This document shows, one piece after another, positions 9,228-18,638 of a stretch of 64,000 nt of DNA. The stretch is from NCBI RefSeq assembly GCF_900104845.1, contig NZ_FNSR01000002.1:806001-870000 (forward strand), in the 5' to 3' direction. How positions within the stretch are numbered: position 1 is the first letter of the stretch; the number at the start of each line of letters is the position of its first letter. This DNA comes from Paraburkholderia caballeronis. GTDB lineage: Bacteria; Pseudomonadota; Gammaproteobacteria; Burkholderiales; Burkholderiaceae. The translations under genes were made by a program, and so were the position numbers. The notes beneath the pieces are model-generated. The model saw only the letters and a program-made list of their open reading frames with translations, ran no database searches and was not told the origin of the DNA.

Positions 9228-12008
9228 TCAGTGCGCCTCCTCCCAGTTCGCGCCGGCGCCGACCTCCGCGACGAGCGGCACCTTCAGCTTCGCGACCGAG
9301 CACATCAGCTCGGGCAGACGCTTGCGCACGTCGTCGAGTTCGGCGTCCGGCACTTCGAGCACCAGTTCGTCGTGAACCTGCATGATCATCTTCGTGCGAA
9401 CGCCGGTGTCGTCGAGCCACTTCTGCACCGCGATCATCGACAGCTTGATCAGGTCCGCGGCCGTCCCCTGCATCGGCGCGTTGATCGCCGCGCGCTCGGC
9501 CGCCTGGCGGCGCGGGCCGTTGCCGCCGTTGATCTCCGGCAGCCACAGCCGGCGGCCGAACACGGTTTCGACGTAACCGCGCTCCTTCGCGATCGCGCGC
9601 GTCTCGTCCATGTAGCTCGCGACCCCCGGATACCGCGCGAAATAGCGGTCGATGTAGACCTTCGCCGCGTCGCGCGTGATGCCGAGGTTCGACGCGAGGC
9701 CGAACGAACTCATCCCGTAGATCAGCCCGAAGTTGATGACCTTCGCGATGCGGCGCTGGTCCGAACTCACTTCGAGCGGCGTCACGCCGAACACCTCGGC
9801 CGCGGTCGCGCGGTGAATGTCGTCGCCGCGCGCGAACGCCTGCAACAATGCTTCGTCACCCGAAATATGGGCCATGATCCGCAGCTCGATCTGCGAATAG
9901 TCGGCGGAAATCAGCTTGCTGCCCGGCGGCGCGATGAACGCCTCCCGAATGCGCCGGCCTTCGGGCGTGCGCACCGGAATGTTCTGCAGGTTCGGATCGT
10001 TCGACGCGAGGCGGCCGGTCACCGCCACCGCCTGCGCATAGTTCGTGTGCACGCGGCCGGTGTTCGGGTTCACCATGCGCGGCAGCTTGTCCGTGTACGT
10101 CGATTTCAGCTTCGACAGACCGCGATGTTCGAGCAGCAGCTTCGGCAGCGGATAGTCCTCGGCGAGCTTCTGCAGCACCTCTTCGTCGGTGGACGGCGCG
10201 CCGCTCGGCGTTTTCTTCACGACCGGCAGTTGCAGCTTCTCGAAGAAGATCTGGCCGATCTGTTTCGGCGAGCCGAGATTGAACTCGCCGCCCGCGAGCG
10301 CATACGCTTCGGATTCCAGTTCGATGAGCCGCACCGCGATCTCGCTGCTCTGCTGCGCGAGCTTGCCGGTGTCGATCAGCACGCCATTGCGCTCCATCTT
10401 GCGCAGCACGCGCGACGTCGGAATCTCGATGCTGCGGTACACATAATCGAGGCCCTTCTCCGGCGCGATCTGGGGATACAGCGCGAGATGCAGTTGCAGC
10501 GTGATGTCCGCGTCCTCCGCCGCATAATCGGACGCCCTGTCGAGCGCGACCTCGTCGAAGCCGATCTGCTGCGCGCCCTTGCCGCAAATGTCCTCGTAGC
10601 GGATCGTCTTGATCCCGAGGTGGCGCAGCGCGAGGCTGTCCATGTCGTGGCTGCGGTGCGATTCGAGCACGTACGATTCGAGCAGCGTGTCGTGCTCGAC
10701 GCCGTTCAGCGCGATCCCGTAGTTCGCGAGCACCTGTTCGTCGTACTTCAGATGCTGGCCGACCTTCTTGTGCGCATCGCTTTCGAGCCACGGCTTCAGC
10801 CGCGCAAGCACTTCGTCGCGCGGCAGTTGGTCGGGCACGTCCGGACCGCGATGCGCGACCGGCACATAAGCGGCATGCCCCGGCTCGACCGAGAACGACA
10901 GGCCGACCAGTTGCGCGACCATCGGATCGAGCGACGTCGTCTCGGTGTCGAACGCGGTCAGGCCGGCCGCCTCGATCTTCGCGAGCCACGCGTCGAACTG
11001 CTCCCACGTCTGGACCGCTTCGTAGTGACGCGGCGCGTCGATCAGCGGCGCGGGCTCGACCGACGCATCCGGCTCCGGCGCGTCGCCCGCGGTCGCGGCC
11101 GGCACCGTCTGGTCCGCTTCGTTCAGTTCGCGCAGCCACGTCTTGAAGCCGTGTTTCGCGAAGATGTCGCGCAACTCCTCGCGCGCCTCGGGCCGCGTCG
11201 CGAGCGAACCGTCGATGGTCTCGACGTGCGCGGTCAGATCGCACGCGGTCTCGACGGTCACGAGCTTCCGCGCGAGCGGCAGGAATTCGAGCGCATCGCG
11301 CAGATACCCGCCGACCGCCCCCTTGATCTCCGCCGCATGCTCGACGATGCCGTCGAGCGTGCCATACTGCGCGAGCCACTTGACCGCCGTTTTCGGGCCG
11401 CATTTGTTGACGCCCGGCACGTTGTCCACGGTGTCGCCGATCAGCGACAGGTAATCGACGATGCGCTCCGGCGGCACGCCGAATTTTTCGAGCACGCCGG
11501 CGCGGTCGAGCGTCTCGTTCGTCATCGTGTTGATCAGCGTGACCCGGTCGGTCACGAGCTGCGCGAGGTCCTTGTCGCCGGTCGACACGACCACGTTCAT
11601 GCCGCGCGCCTCGGCTTCGCGCGCGAGCGTGCCGATCACGTCGTCGGCCTCGACGCCTTCGATCATCAGCAGCGGCCAGCCAAGCGCGCGCACCGCGACG
11701 TGGATCGGCTCAATCTGCGCGGCGAGCGGCTCGGGCATCGGCGGACGATGCGCCTTGTAATCGGGATACCAGTCGTCGCGGAACGTCTTGCCCTTTGCAT
11801 CGAACACGCACGCGCTATACTCTGCCGTAACCTCTTTGCGCATACGGCGCAGCATGTTGATGATCCCGTATAGCGCGCCCGTCGGTTCGCCGTCCGGTCC
11901 GCGCAGGTCAGGCATCGCGTGGTAGGCCCGATAGAGATAACTCGAACCGTCGACCAACAGCAGGGTCTTACCTTCCAGCGTAGTTTCCAGGCGTAGTTCT
12001 TCAGGCAT
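9228..12008 (-). CDS. polA: DNA polymerase I
   Basis: Repair and Okazaki-fragment polymerase of 926 residues with all three domains: 5'-3' exonuclease (1 to about 290, LLVDGSSYLYRAYHA), a 3'-5' proofreading exonuclease with intact acidic motif FDTETTSLD, and the family A polymerase with motif A DYSQIELR, motif B around RRIAKVINFGLIYG and motif C QVHDELVLEVP. Proofreading therefore looks functional. The ATG at 12008 is the best start; the frame extends three codons further only via TTG. It is one base from the divergent LOG start codon, so its promoter and ribosome binding site must lie within that gene. Confidence 0.97.
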   Translation of the reverse strand: MPEELRLETTLEGKTLLLVDGSSYLYRAYHAMPDLRGPDGEPTGALYGIINMLRRMRKEVTAEYSACVFDAKGKTFRDDWYPDYKAHRPPMPEPLAAQIEPIHVAVRALGWPLLMIEGVEADDVIGTLAREAEARGMNVVVSTGDKDLAQLVTDRVTLINTMTNETLDRAGVLEKFGVPPERIVDYLSLIGDTVDNVPGVNKCGPKTAVKWLAQYGTLDGIVEHAAEIKGAVGGYLRDALEFLPLARKLVTVETACDLTAHVETIDGSLATRPEAREELRDIFAKHGFKTWLRELNEADQTVPAATAGDAPEPDASVEPAPLIDAPRHYEAVQTWEQFDAWLAKIEAAGLTAFDTETTSLDPMVAQLVGLSFSVEPGHAAYVPVAHRGPDVPDQLPRDEVLARLKPWLESDAHKKVGQHLKYDEQVLANYGIALNGVEHDTLLESYVLESHRSHDMDSLALRHLGIKTIRYEDICGKGAQQIGFDEVALDRASDYAAEDADITLQLHLALYPQIAPEKGLDYVYRSIEIPTSRVLRKMERNGVLIDTGKLAQQSSEIAVRLIELESEAYALAGGEFNLGSPKQIGQIFFEKLQLPVVKKTPSGAPSTDEEVLQKLAEDYPLPKLLLEHRGLSKLKSTYTDKLPRMVNPNTGRVHTNYAQAVAVTGRLASNDPNLQNIPVRTPEGRRIREAFIAPPGSKLISADYSQIELRIMAHISGDEALLQAFARGDDIHRATAAEVFGVTPLEVSSDQRRIAKVINFGLIYGMSSFGLASNLGITRDAAKVYIDRYFARYPGVASYMDETRAIAKERGYVETVFGRRLWLPEINGGNGPRRQAAERAAINAPMQGTAADLIKLSMIAVQKWLDDTGVRTKMIMQVHDELVLEVPDAELDDVRKRLPELMCSVAKLKVPLVAEVGAGANWEEAH

Positions 12009-12009
12009 T

Positions 12010-12759
12010 ATGGACAAGAGAAAAGTGATTCCGAGTCTGCGTTCGCTCGCAGATCAAGAGCGCGCAACGGCCAAGAAGGCGCGCGCATCGTGGCAGATGT
12101 TCACGATTATGGCAGAGTTTATCGAGGCGACCGAGTACCTGTCCGAGATCCGTCCGGCCGTGTCGATCTACGGTTCCGCCCGCCTGAAACCGGAGTCGAA
12201 GTACTACCAGCTCGCGACGCAGATCGCGCGCAAACTGTCCGACGCGGGCTTCGCGGTGATCTCCGGCGGCGGCCCCGGCATCATGGAAGCGGCGAACCAG
12301 GGCGCGCACGCGGGCAAGTCGCCGTCGGTCGGCCTGAACATCGAATTGCCGCACGAGCAGTCGGGCAACCAGTGGCAGGACATCTCGCTGCGGTTCCGCC
12401 ATTTCTTCACGCGCAAGGTCACGTTCGTGAAGAACTCCGATGCGGTGATCGTGATGCCGGGCGGCTTCGGCACGCTCGACGAACTGGCCGAAGTGCTGAC
12501 GCTGATCCAGACGAAGAAGTCGCGCCACGTGCCGATCATCCTGGTCGGCGGCGAGTTCTGGAAGGGGCTGCTCGGCTGGTTCAAGGACGCGCTCGTGCCG
12601 ATGGGCCTGATCAACCCGGAAGACATCAATCTGATGCAGGTGATCGACGAACCGGACCAGGTGCTCGAAGCCGTGCTGAAGTTCTACGAGGACAAGGGCG
12701 AGGAAGGCGAGCCGCCGGCCGGCACGCGCGCCGACGAAGACCGGATGTTCTATCTGTGA
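12010..12759 (+). CDS. LOG family protein (Rossmann-fold nucleotide hydrolase)
   Basis: 249 residues of the LOG/lysine-decarboxylase-like family, whose characterised members release adenine-type bases from nucleoside 5'-monophosphates. The defining motifs are present: GGGPGIMEAANQGA near residue 90 and PGGFGTLDE near residue 155, holding the catalytic Arg/Glu region. A basic, helical N-terminus of about 35 residues precedes the domain, as in longer bacterial members. It is divergent from polA with one base between the start codons. Only a weak AGG precedes the ATG. Confidence 0.87.
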   Translation: MDKRKVIPSLRSLADQERATAKKARASWQMFTIMAEFIEATEYLSEIRPAVSIYGSARLKPESKYYQLATQIARKLSDAGFAVISGGGPGIMEAANQGAHAGKSPSVGLNIELPHEQSGNQWQDISLRFRHFFTRKVTFVKNSDAVIVMPGGFGTLDELAEVLTLIQTKKSRHVPIILVGGEFWKGLLGWFKDALVPMGLINPEDINLMQVIDEPDQVLEAVLKFYEDKGEEGEPPAGTRADEDRMFYL

Positions 12760-13126
12760 TTTGCCGGTGCGGGCGGGGCGGCGGTTCATGCCGCCGTGCC
12801 TGCTCCGCTGCGCGTGTGCGGCCCGCTATTTAACGCTGCTTTCCGGCGCGTCGAGTCGCGCGTCCGCCCTGGCGCGCTCCGTAATGGTCGCGTAACGGCC
12901 GGCCACGACACTCGCGTCTTTCTCGAACTCGCGAATCTTCGCCGCCATGTCGCGCGGCTCGGCACCTGCTGGTGCCGGAACCCCGCGCCTCTTTCCTGCG
13001 TTTCCCTTTCACGCGCCGCCGTTCGCGTTCGGTCGGATTGCGGGTACGAAAAAATCGTTTTGCCCCTGCCGCCGTTCGGCGCTACGCTCGCGGATTGCGT
13101 CAAGAGACTCAGCGAGACACCGCTCC
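12760..13126. other. Intergenic region, 367 bases
   Basis: Lies between the LOG gene and the chromate transporter pair. The only content I can support is a possible 40-codon minus-strand ORF (12826-12948). No terminator with a T tract and no clear -35/-10 pair was found for either strand. Confidence 0.6.
12826..12948 (-). CDS. Possible small protein, 40 residues
   Basis: The minus strand encodes MAAKIREFEKDASVVAGRYA followed by TITERARADARLDAPESSVK. The composition is that of a soluble charged helix, and third codon positions are strongly GC-biased, as in real genes here. The Shine-Dalgarno is weak (GAG nine bases upstream). The frame stays open upstream for about 24 codons to a TGA without a good start, so it may be the relic tail of a longer gene. 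No family recognised. Confidence 0.35.
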   Translation of the reverse strand: MAAKIREFEKDASVVAGRYATITERARADARLDAPESSVK

Positions 13127-13741
13127 ATGAACCCGGAAATCGCCCCGCCCGCCCCGCATTCGCCGGATCGCGCGCACCCCGACGAACCGCTGCATACGCC
13201 CACCGTCCGCGAGCTGTTCGCGGGTTTCCTCGGCCTCGGCTTCACGTCGTTCGGCGGCGCGCTGCCGCTCGCGCGCCGCGCGATCGTCGAGCAGCGCCGC
13301 TGGCTGTCCGCTCCCGAATTCACCGATCTGCTCGGGTTATGCCAGTTCCTGCCGGGCGGCAACGTGATCAACCTGTCGGTCGCGATCGGCATGCGCTTTC
13401 ACGGCTGGCGCGGCGCGCTCGCCGGGCTGCTCGGGCTGATCGCGGGGCCATCGCTCGTCGTGGTCGGACTCGGCGTGCTGTACGAGCGCACCCAGAACGA
13501 CCCGCATATCCGCCATCTGTTCGTCGGCCTCGCGGCCGCGGCGGCGGGGCTGCTGATCTCGATGGCGGCGAAGATCCTGCTGCCGCTGCGGCGCGATCCG
13601 GTCGCGGCGGTCATCGCGGCGCTCGGGTTTGTCGCGATCGCGGTGCTGCGCACGCCGCTCTTGCCGACGATGCTGGTGCTGACGCCGCTCGGCATCGCGG
13701 CGGCCGCGCGCGCCGCGCGGCGCGAAGGAGGCGCGCGATGA
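13127..13741 (+). CDS. chrA: Chromate transporter, N-terminal half (short-chain ChrA)
   Basis: Inner-membrane CHR-superfamily protein of 204 residues. It carries the family signature FLGLGFTSFGGALP near residue 30 and LCQFLPGGNVINLSVAIG near residue 70, followed by hydrophobic helices. Single-domain members work as pairs in which two half-size proteins replace the fused 400-residue ChrA; the second half overlaps by ATGA immediately downstream. Family members export chromate or related oxyanions. The start at 13127 is preferred; the frame is open 60 codons upstream, but that stretch is Arg/Pro-rich and unlike the family. Confidence 0.88.
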   Translation: MNPEIAPPAPHSPDRAHPDEPLHTPTVRELFAGFLGLGFTSFGGALPLARRAIVEQRRWLSAPEFTDLLGLCQFLPGGNVINLSVAIGMRFHGWRGALAGLLGLIAGPSLVVVGLGVLYERTQNDPHIRHLFVGLAAAAAGLLISMAAKILLPLRRDPVAAVIAALGFVAIAVLRTPLLPTMLVLTPLGIAAAARAARREGGAR

Positions 13742-14268
13742 CCGCCACGCTGATCGCGCTCGCGCTGATCTTCGGCCAGTTGTCGCTGCTGGCGTTCGGC
13801 GGCGGCAACACGATCCTGCCGGAGATGCAGCGGCAGGTCGTCGACGTGCATCACTGGATGCCGGCGCGCGAGTTCAGCGCGCTGTTCGCGCTCGCGCAGG
13901 CCGCCCCGGGGCCGAACATGATGATCGTCACGCTGGTCGGCTGGCACGTGGCCGGCTGGGCGGGGATGCTGGTCACGTCGATTGCGAAGTTCGGGCCGTC
14001 GTCGCTGGTGACGATCGCGGTGCTGCATGCGTGGGACCGCTTCAAGGACCGGCCGTGGCGACGCATCGCGCAGCGAGGGCTCGTGCCGGTCACGGCGGGG
14101 CTCGTCGCCGCGAGCGCGGTGCTGATCGCGAAGGCATCGGATCCGGGCTGGATCGCGTGGGCGATCACCGGCGTCTGCGCGGTGCTTGCGTTCAGGACGA
14201 AGATCCATCCGCTCTGGCTGCTCGGCGCGGGGAGCCTGATCGGGCTGACGGGGTTCGGGCAGTTTTGA
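13738..14268 (+). CDS. chrA: Chromate transporter, C-terminal half (short-chain ChrA)
   Basis: Second half of the split CHR transporter, 176 residues, starting with ATG overlapping the stop of the first half by four bases. The signature repeats in inverted-pair style: FGQLSLLAFGGGNTILPEM at the N-terminus and ALAQAAPGPNMM near residue 60, then predicted membrane helices to the end (TKIHPLWLLGAGSLIGLTGF). Translational coupling implies equal production of the two halves and a heterodimeric membrane carrier (inference from known CHR pairs). Confidence 0.88.
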   Translation: MTATLIALALIFGQLSLLAFGGGNTILPEMQRQVVDVHHWMPAREFSALFALAQAAPGPNMMIVTLVGWHVAGWAGMLVTSIAKFGPSSLVTIAVLHAWDRFKDRPWRRIAQRGLVPVTAGLVAASAVLIAKASDPGWIAWAITGVCAVLAFRTKIHPLWLLGAGSLIGLTGFGQF

Positions 14269-14356
14269 TGATTGAAGCAGGGCGTTGCCCTCTTTCGGCA
14301 TGCGCCCGATCGCGCGACGTCGATATTCATTCCGGCATGTCGCACGGAACAGCGAA

Positions 14357-14377
14357 CGCGGCGTAAAAAACGCCGCG
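14357..14377 (-). other. Hairpin downstream of amn and chrA
   Basis: Seven-base arms CGCGGCG/CGCCGCG surround a loop TAAAAAA between two converging genes. The T-rich stretch lies in the loop on the minus strand rather than after the stem, so it is not a classic terminator, though its convergent position suits transcription ending. Confidence 0.35.
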
Positions 14378-14388
14378 CTCGCCACCCG

Positions 14389-15921
14389 TCACTGAAACGC
14401 CACCTCCGCGAAACTCCGCAGCTTCCGGCTATGGAGTTTATGCAGTCCGTTCGTGCGCAGAATCTCCATCGCCTTCACGCCGATCTGCAGATGCTGATCG
14501 ACCTGCGCGCGATAAAACTGATCCGCCATCCCAGGCAATTTCAGTTCGCCGTGCAGCGGCTTGTCGGACACGCACAGCAGCGTCCCGTACGGCACGCGGA
14601 AGCGAAAGCCGTTCGCGGCGATCGTCGCGCTCTCCATGTCGAGCGCGATCGCGCGGCTCTGCGACAGCCGCTGCACCGGCTCGCGATGATCGCGCAGTTC
14701 CCAGTTGCGGTTGTCCACGCTCGCGACGGTTCCCGTGCGCATCACGCGCTTCAGCTCCGTGCCGTCGAGCTGCGTGACCTGCGCGACCGCGCGCTCCAGC
14801 GCGACCTGCACTTCCGCGAGCGCCGGAATCGGCACCCACAGCGGCAGGTCCGCGTCGAGCACGTGATCCTCGCGCACGTAACCATGCGCGAGCACGTAGT
14901 CGCCGAGCCGCTGCGTATTGCGCAGGCCCGCGCAGTGGCCGAGCATGATCCACGCATGCGGGCGCAGCACCGCGATGTGGTCGGTGATCGTCTTCGCGTT
15001 CGACGGCCCGACGCCGATGTTCACCATCGTGATCCCGCTGCCGTCCGCGCGCTTCAGGTGATACGCGGGCATCTGCGGCAGCCGCGCGGCCAGGGTGCCT
15101 TCGTCCGCCTGCTCGCCGAGATTCGCGTTATAGGTGACGACATCGCCCGGCTCGACGAACGACGTGTACTCGCTGCGATACGCGCGCAGGTCGGCGTCGT
15201 CGGCGGGCGCCATCATCGCGCGGCCGAGCTTCACGAATTCGTCGATGTAGAACTGGTAGTTCGTGTACAGCACGTAGTTCTGGAAATGCGTCGGCGACGT
15301 CGCGGTGTAGTGCTTCAGCCGGTGCAGCGAAAAATCGACGCGCGCGCCGGTGAAGAGCGCAAGCGGATGCGGCTCGCCCGGCGCGGGCTCGTACGTGCCG
15401 TTGACGATGCGGTCGTCGAGCAGCGCGAGATCCGGCGTGTCGAACACGTCGCGCATCGCGAACAGCCGGTCGCGGTCCAGATCGCCTTCGAGGTGGATGC
15501 CTTCCGCGAACGCGAAGTGAATCGGGATCGCCTGCGACGACACGCCGACCTCGATCGACACGTGATGGTTCTTCGCAAGCAGCCGCAACTGCTCGCGGTA
15601 GTAGTTGCCGAACAGGTCGGGCCGCGTGATCGTCGTCTCGAACACGCCGGGGCCGGCGACGAAACCGTACGAGCGGCGCGAGTCGATATGCGTGCTGACG
15701 TTCGTGCGGATCCGCACGAACGGATAACACGCGCGCACGCGGCGCTCGAACGATTCGCCGCGCCGGTAGCGCGCGAACGCGTCGCGCAGGAACGAGGTAT
15801 TCGATTCGTAGATCGTGGAGAGCCGCGCGACCGCCTCGGCGGCGTCTTCGAATGCTTCGGGAGGGAAGTCGGTCGCGGGCGTCATCATCGGACGCGGAGT
15901 GTTGTCGTTGGTCATCTTCAT
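14389..15921 (-). CDS. amn: AMP nucleosidase
   Basis: Hydrolyses AMP to adenine and ribose-5-phosphate, adjusting adenylate pools. The 510-residue protein has the AMP-nucleosidase-specific N-terminal domain (from FEDAAEAVARLSTIYESN) and the C-terminal phosphorylase-like domain with TMVNIGVGPSNAKTITDH, the purine pocket and ALDMESATIAANGFR near residue 440. It is slightly longer than the Escherichia coli enzyme because of an N-terminal Met/Thr/Pro-rich extension. Two starts are possible, 15921 and 15915; GAGG is three or nine bases upstream respectively. Divergent from the DUF2782 gene. Confidence 0.95.
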   Translation of the reverse strand: MKMTNDNTPRPMMTPATDFPPEAFEDAAEAVARLSTIYESNTSFLRDAFARYRRGESFERRVRACYPFVRIRTNVSTHIDSRRSYGFVAGPGVFETTITRPDLFGNYYREQLRLLAKNHHVSIEVGVSSQAIPIHFAFAEGIHLEGDLDRDRLFAMRDVFDTPDLALLDDRIVNGTYEPAPGEPHPLALFTGARVDFSLHRLKHYTATSPTHFQNYVLYTNYQFYIDEFVKLGRAMMAPADDADLRAYRSEYTSFVEPGDVVTYNANLGEQADEGTLAARLPQMPAYHLKRADGSGITMVNIGVGPSNAKTITDHIAVLRPHAWIMLGHCAGLRNTQRLGDYVLAHGYVREDHVLDADLPLWVPIPALAEVQVALERAVAQVTQLDGTELKRVMRTGTVASVDNRNWELRDHREPVQRLSQSRAIALDMESATIAANGFRFRVPYGTLLCVSDKPLHGELKLPGMADQFYRAQVDQHLQIGVKAMEILRTNGLHKLHSRKLRSFAEVAFQ

Positions 15922-16071
15922 GCGCCTCGGGCTGGTACGCCGACATTACCACGGAACCCGCGCATATTGACGAGGCTTCCCGCACGCACCGGGCCGTCGA
16001 AACCCGCGCCGACGCTGCATCGCGCGGCCGCCGGAGCCGCGCGGCGAGCGCGGCGGGACGGCCAGATTTGC

Positions 16072-16096
16072 TAGAATCAGGTACATCCACCGGAGA
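16072..16096 (+). promoter_or_regulatory. Probable -10 element and ribosome binding site of the DUF2782 gene
   Basis: TAGAAT at 16072-16077 resembles a -10 hexamer and GGAGAA at 16091-16096 is a good Shine-Dalgarno seven bases before the ATG. No -35 match lies at the expected spacing in this very GC-rich stretch. Confidence 0.4.
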
Positions 16097-16102
16097 ATCA
16101 CC

Positions 16103-16504
16103 ATGAAGTCCGTCCTTCCCGCCGCCGTCGCCGCGACCCTGCTCGCGCTGGGCAACCTCGCCGTGGCCGCGCCGGCCGACGACGCGCGTGCGGCCGTCGA
16201 GGCGCAGTCGTCGTCCGCCAATGAGCAGGCCGGCCTGCCCGACCTCGCCGCGATCAACCGGCCCGGTGCGGAAGTCACGTCGAAAGTCGACATCAACGTG
16301 CCGCGCACGCCGAGCTATCACGAGGTGAGCCCGACCGGCACCGAGATCACCGAGTATCGCGACAAGGGCAAGCCGGTCGAGATCGACGTGAAATCGAACT
16401 TCGGCACGCGCTACACGATGAGCGCGCCCGCCGACACGTCTCCGCAGGTGCGCGACAACGGCCGGGCCAGCACGCGGCTGCCGTCGATCAACCTGCGCTA
16501 CTGA
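16103..16504 (+). CDS. DUF2782 family periplasmic protein
   Basis: 133-residue protein of unknown function. Residues 1-23 form a signal peptide ([23 protein letters not shown]) and no later membrane segment is seen, so it is probably periplasmic. The DUF2782 core is the region with [20 protein letters not shown] near residue 78 to 97. DUF2782 genes commonly neighbour thrB and polA in proteobacteria; here thrB follows directly and polA is nearby, which supports the assignment. A strong hairpin separates it from thrB. Confidence 0.82.
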   Translation: MKSVLPAAVAATLLALGNLAVAAPADDARAAVEAQSSSANEQAGLPDLAAINRPGAEVTSKVDINVPRTPSYHEVSPTGTEITEYRDKGKPVEIDVKSNFGTRYTMSAPADTSPQVRDNGRASTRLPSINLRY

Positions 16505-16524
16505 TCCGCCACGCCCGCGCGACG

Positions 16525-16551
16525 CCATGCGGCGCCGGCTGCGCCGCATGG
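16525..16551 (+). other. Perfect 11-base-pair hairpin before thrB
   Basis: Arms 16525-16535 and 16541-16551 pair fully around CGGCT. No T tract follows. It may be a processing or partial termination site between the DUF2782 gene and thrB. Confidence 0.45.
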
Positions 16552-16650
16552 TTCACGCCGCGCCCGGCTCCGCAGCCGGCGCGACGCCGCCGGCCGGCTC
16601 GCCCTCATGACGGGCCGCCGGCCACCGACAACCCGAAACCACTTTCCCGC

Positions 16651-17646
16651 ATGGCCGTCTTCACTGCTGTCACCGACACCCAGCTTGCGCTCTGGATGCG
16701 CGATTACGATCTCGGCGAAGTCGTCGATTTCCGCGGCATTCAATCCGGCATCGAAAACAGCAACTTCTTTCTGACGACCACTCGCGGCGAATACGTGCTG
16801 ACGATCTTCGAGAAGCTGACCGCGCAGCAGTTGCCGTTCTATCTCGATCTGATGCGCCATCTCGCTGCGCATCGCGTGCCGGTGCCGGACCCGATGCCGC
16901 GCAGCGACGGCGCGCTGTTCGGCCTGCTGCAAGGCAAGCCGACGACGATCGTCACGAAGCTCGAAGGCGCGCCCGAACTCGCGCCGCGCGACGAGCACTG
17001 CATCGAGGTCGGCCAGATGCTCGCGCGCATGCACCTCGCGGGACGCGACTTCGCGGGCGACCAGCCGAACCTGCGCAGCCTGCCGTGGTGGGAAGAGACG
17101 GTGCCGACCGTGCTGCCGTTCGTCGACGCCGCGCAGCGCGAACTGCTGACAAACGAACTCGCGCATCAGCGCGCGTTCTTCGCGTCGGACGACTACGCCG
17201 CGCTGCCGGGCGGCCCGTGCCACTGCGACCTGTTCCGCGACAACGTGCTGTTCGCGCACGCGGCGCCGGGCAGCGGCCACGAAGTGCGGCTCGGCGGCTT
17301 CTTCGACTTCTATTTCGCGGGCTGCGACAAGTGGCTGTTCGACGTCGCGGTCACCGTGAACGACTGGTGCGTGGATCTCGCGACCGGCAGGCTCGACCTG
17401 CCGCGCGTCGACGCGCTGCTGCGCGCGTACCAGACGGTGCGCCCGTTCACGCCGGAAGAAAGCCGTCACTGGGACGACATGCTGCGCGCGGGCGCGTACC
17501 GCTTCTGGGTGTCGCGCCTGTATGATTTCCACCTGCCGCGCTCGGCGGCGCTGCTGAAGCCGCACGATCCCGGCCAGTTCGAACGCATCCTGCGCGAACG
17601 CCTCGCCGGCAGTCCACTACCTGGCATCCACAGCCCATGCAATTGA
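16651..17646 (+). CDS. thrB: Homoserine kinase (aminoglycoside phosphotransferase fold)
   Basis: Phosphorylates homoserine on the way to threonine. The 331-residue protein is the ThrB type with a kinase-like fold found in beta- and some gammaproteobacteria, not the GHMP type of enterics. Evidence: [12 protein letters not shown] near residue 30, the catalytic loop [12 protein letters not shown] with D193, and [17 protein letters not shown] for magnesium binding. Full length. Its last ten bases overlap the start of the membrane protein gene downstream, indicating coupling. The O-succinylhomoserine enzyme gene metZ lies elsewhere in this window, so both branches from homoserine are represented. 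Confidence 0.94.
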   Translation: MAVFTAVTDTQLALWMRDYDLGEVVDFRGIQSGIENSNFFLTTTRGEYVLTIFEKLTAQQLPFYLDLMRHLAAHRVPVPDPMPRSDGALFGLLQGKPTTIVTKLEGAPELAPRDEHCIEVGQMLARMHLAGRDFAGDQPNLRSLPWWEETVPTVLPFVDAAQRELLTNELAHQRAFFASDDYAALPGGPCHCDLFRDNVLFAHAAPGSGHEVRLGGFFDFYFAGCDKWLFDVAVTVNDWCVDLATGRLDLPRVDALLRAYQTVRPFTPEESRHWDDMLRAGAYRFWVSRLYDFHLPRSAALLKPHDPGQFERILRERLAGSPLPGIHSPCN

Positions 17647-18440
17647 TCGAAGTTCCCGCGAAAACCGGTTACGTCTGGTTCCGTCAGGGTATCTGGCTGT
17701 TTCGCCGGAATCCGCTCGCGTTCCTGACGCTGTTCTTCGCGTATCTGCTCGCGATGACGCTGCTGTCCAGCCTCCCGGTCGTCGGCGGCGTGCTGCCGCT
17801 CGTGCTGGTGCCGGGCGTCGCGGTCGGCTTCATGGCCGCGTGCCGGGACACGGTGGGAGGCAAGCCGGTGTTCCCGACGATCCTGATCGACGGGTTCCGC
17901 TCGTATGGCAACGTGGTGACGAAGCGCCTGCTGACGCTCGGCGGCGCGTATGCGATCGCGATGATGCTGGTGCTGGCCGGCTCGGCGCTCGCCGACGGCG
18001 GCACGCTGCTGCGGCTGATGACGCTCGGCGGCTCGATCGATACCGACACGCTCGAAAACAGCAACGTGCCGTTCGCGCTGCTCGCGTCGATTGCGTTCTA
18101 CGTGCCGGTCGCGATGCTGTTCTGGTTCGCGCCGGTGCTGGTCGCGTGGCACGACGTGCCGCCGGTGAAGGCGATGTTCTTCAGCGTCGTCAGTTGCTGG
18201 CGAAACAAAGGCGCGTTCGTCGTGTACGGCGCGCTGTGGTTCTCGGTGTCGATCGCGGTGTCGCTCGGGCTGTCGACGCTGATGCGCGCGCTCGGCGCCG
18301 GCGACTTCGCGCTCGCGGTGCTGATGCCGGCGCTCATCATCGTGACGACGATGCTGTACTGCTCGTTCTACGCGACGTATCGCGGCTGCTTTGGCGTGCA
18401 GGAAAAGCAGGCGGCGGAACTGCCCGGCGCGGGCCTCTGA
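17637..18440 (+). CDS. BPSS1780 family multipass membrane protein
   Basis: 267 residues with about six hydrophobic segments (for example 25-55, 100-120, 145-170, 190-215 and 225-245). It starts [18 protein letters not shown], a conserved opening of this Burkholderiaceae family. Function unknown; no enzymatic motif seen. The coupling to thrB by a ten-base overlap is common in relatives but does not by itself prove a shared role. It ends three bases from the converging DUF3563 gene. Confidence 0.8.
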   Translation: MQLIEVPAKTGYVWFRQGIWLFRRNPLAFLTLFFAYLLAMTLLSSLPVVGGVLPLVLVPGVAVGFMAACRDTVGGKPVFPTILIDGFRSYGNVVTKRLLTLGGAYAIAMMLVLAGSALADGGTLLRLMTLGGSIDTDTLENSNVPFALLASIAFYVPVAMLFWFAPVLVAWHDVPPVKAMFFSVVSCWRNKGAFVVYGALWFSVSIAVSLGLSTLMRALGAGDFALAVLMPALIIVTTMLYCSFYATYRGCFGVQEKQAAELPGAGL

Positions 18441-18443
18441 TAA

Positions 18444-18620
18444 TCAGCGCGACGCCATCCACGACGGATGACGGACGGCCTTCTGGCGGTCGAGCTTGCG
18501 CAGGCGGAATTCCAGGTCGTACAGGTCGGTCGCTTCGGCGAGATACGCGTCGTCGCGCTCTTTTTCGATCTCGTCGGAGGATTTCGTCAGAAACAGGAAC
18601 AGGCGGCTAAGCAGGTACAT
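18444..18620 (-). CDS. DUF3563 family small protein, 58 residues
   Basis: The product begins MYLLSRLFLFLTKSSDEIEK and continues through ERDDAYLAEATDLYDLEFRL, matching the small DUF3563 family common in Burkholderia (hydrophobic start, then a conserved AYLAxATDLxDLExR stretch). No biochemical function is known to me. The start at 18620 lies behind an unusual promoter with two near-identical palindromes, suggesting tight regulation. It is short and easily missed, but the family match and the promoter support it. Confidence 0.8.
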   Translation of the reverse strand: MYLLSRLFLFLTKSSDEIEKERDDAYLAEATDLYDLEFRLRKLDRQKAVRHPSWMASR

Positions 18621-18638
18621 GGTGTTCGGCCTCGGATA

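Noticed and set aside
9126..11873. A 915-codon plus-strand ORF opposite polA
   Set aside because: It is the antisense shadow of polA in high-GC DNA, rich in Arg, His and Val, with no recognisable domain.
12947..13126. A 60-codon extension of the first ChrA half
   Set aside because: The stretch is Arg/Pro-rich and unlike CHR proteins, and lies over the intergenic region.
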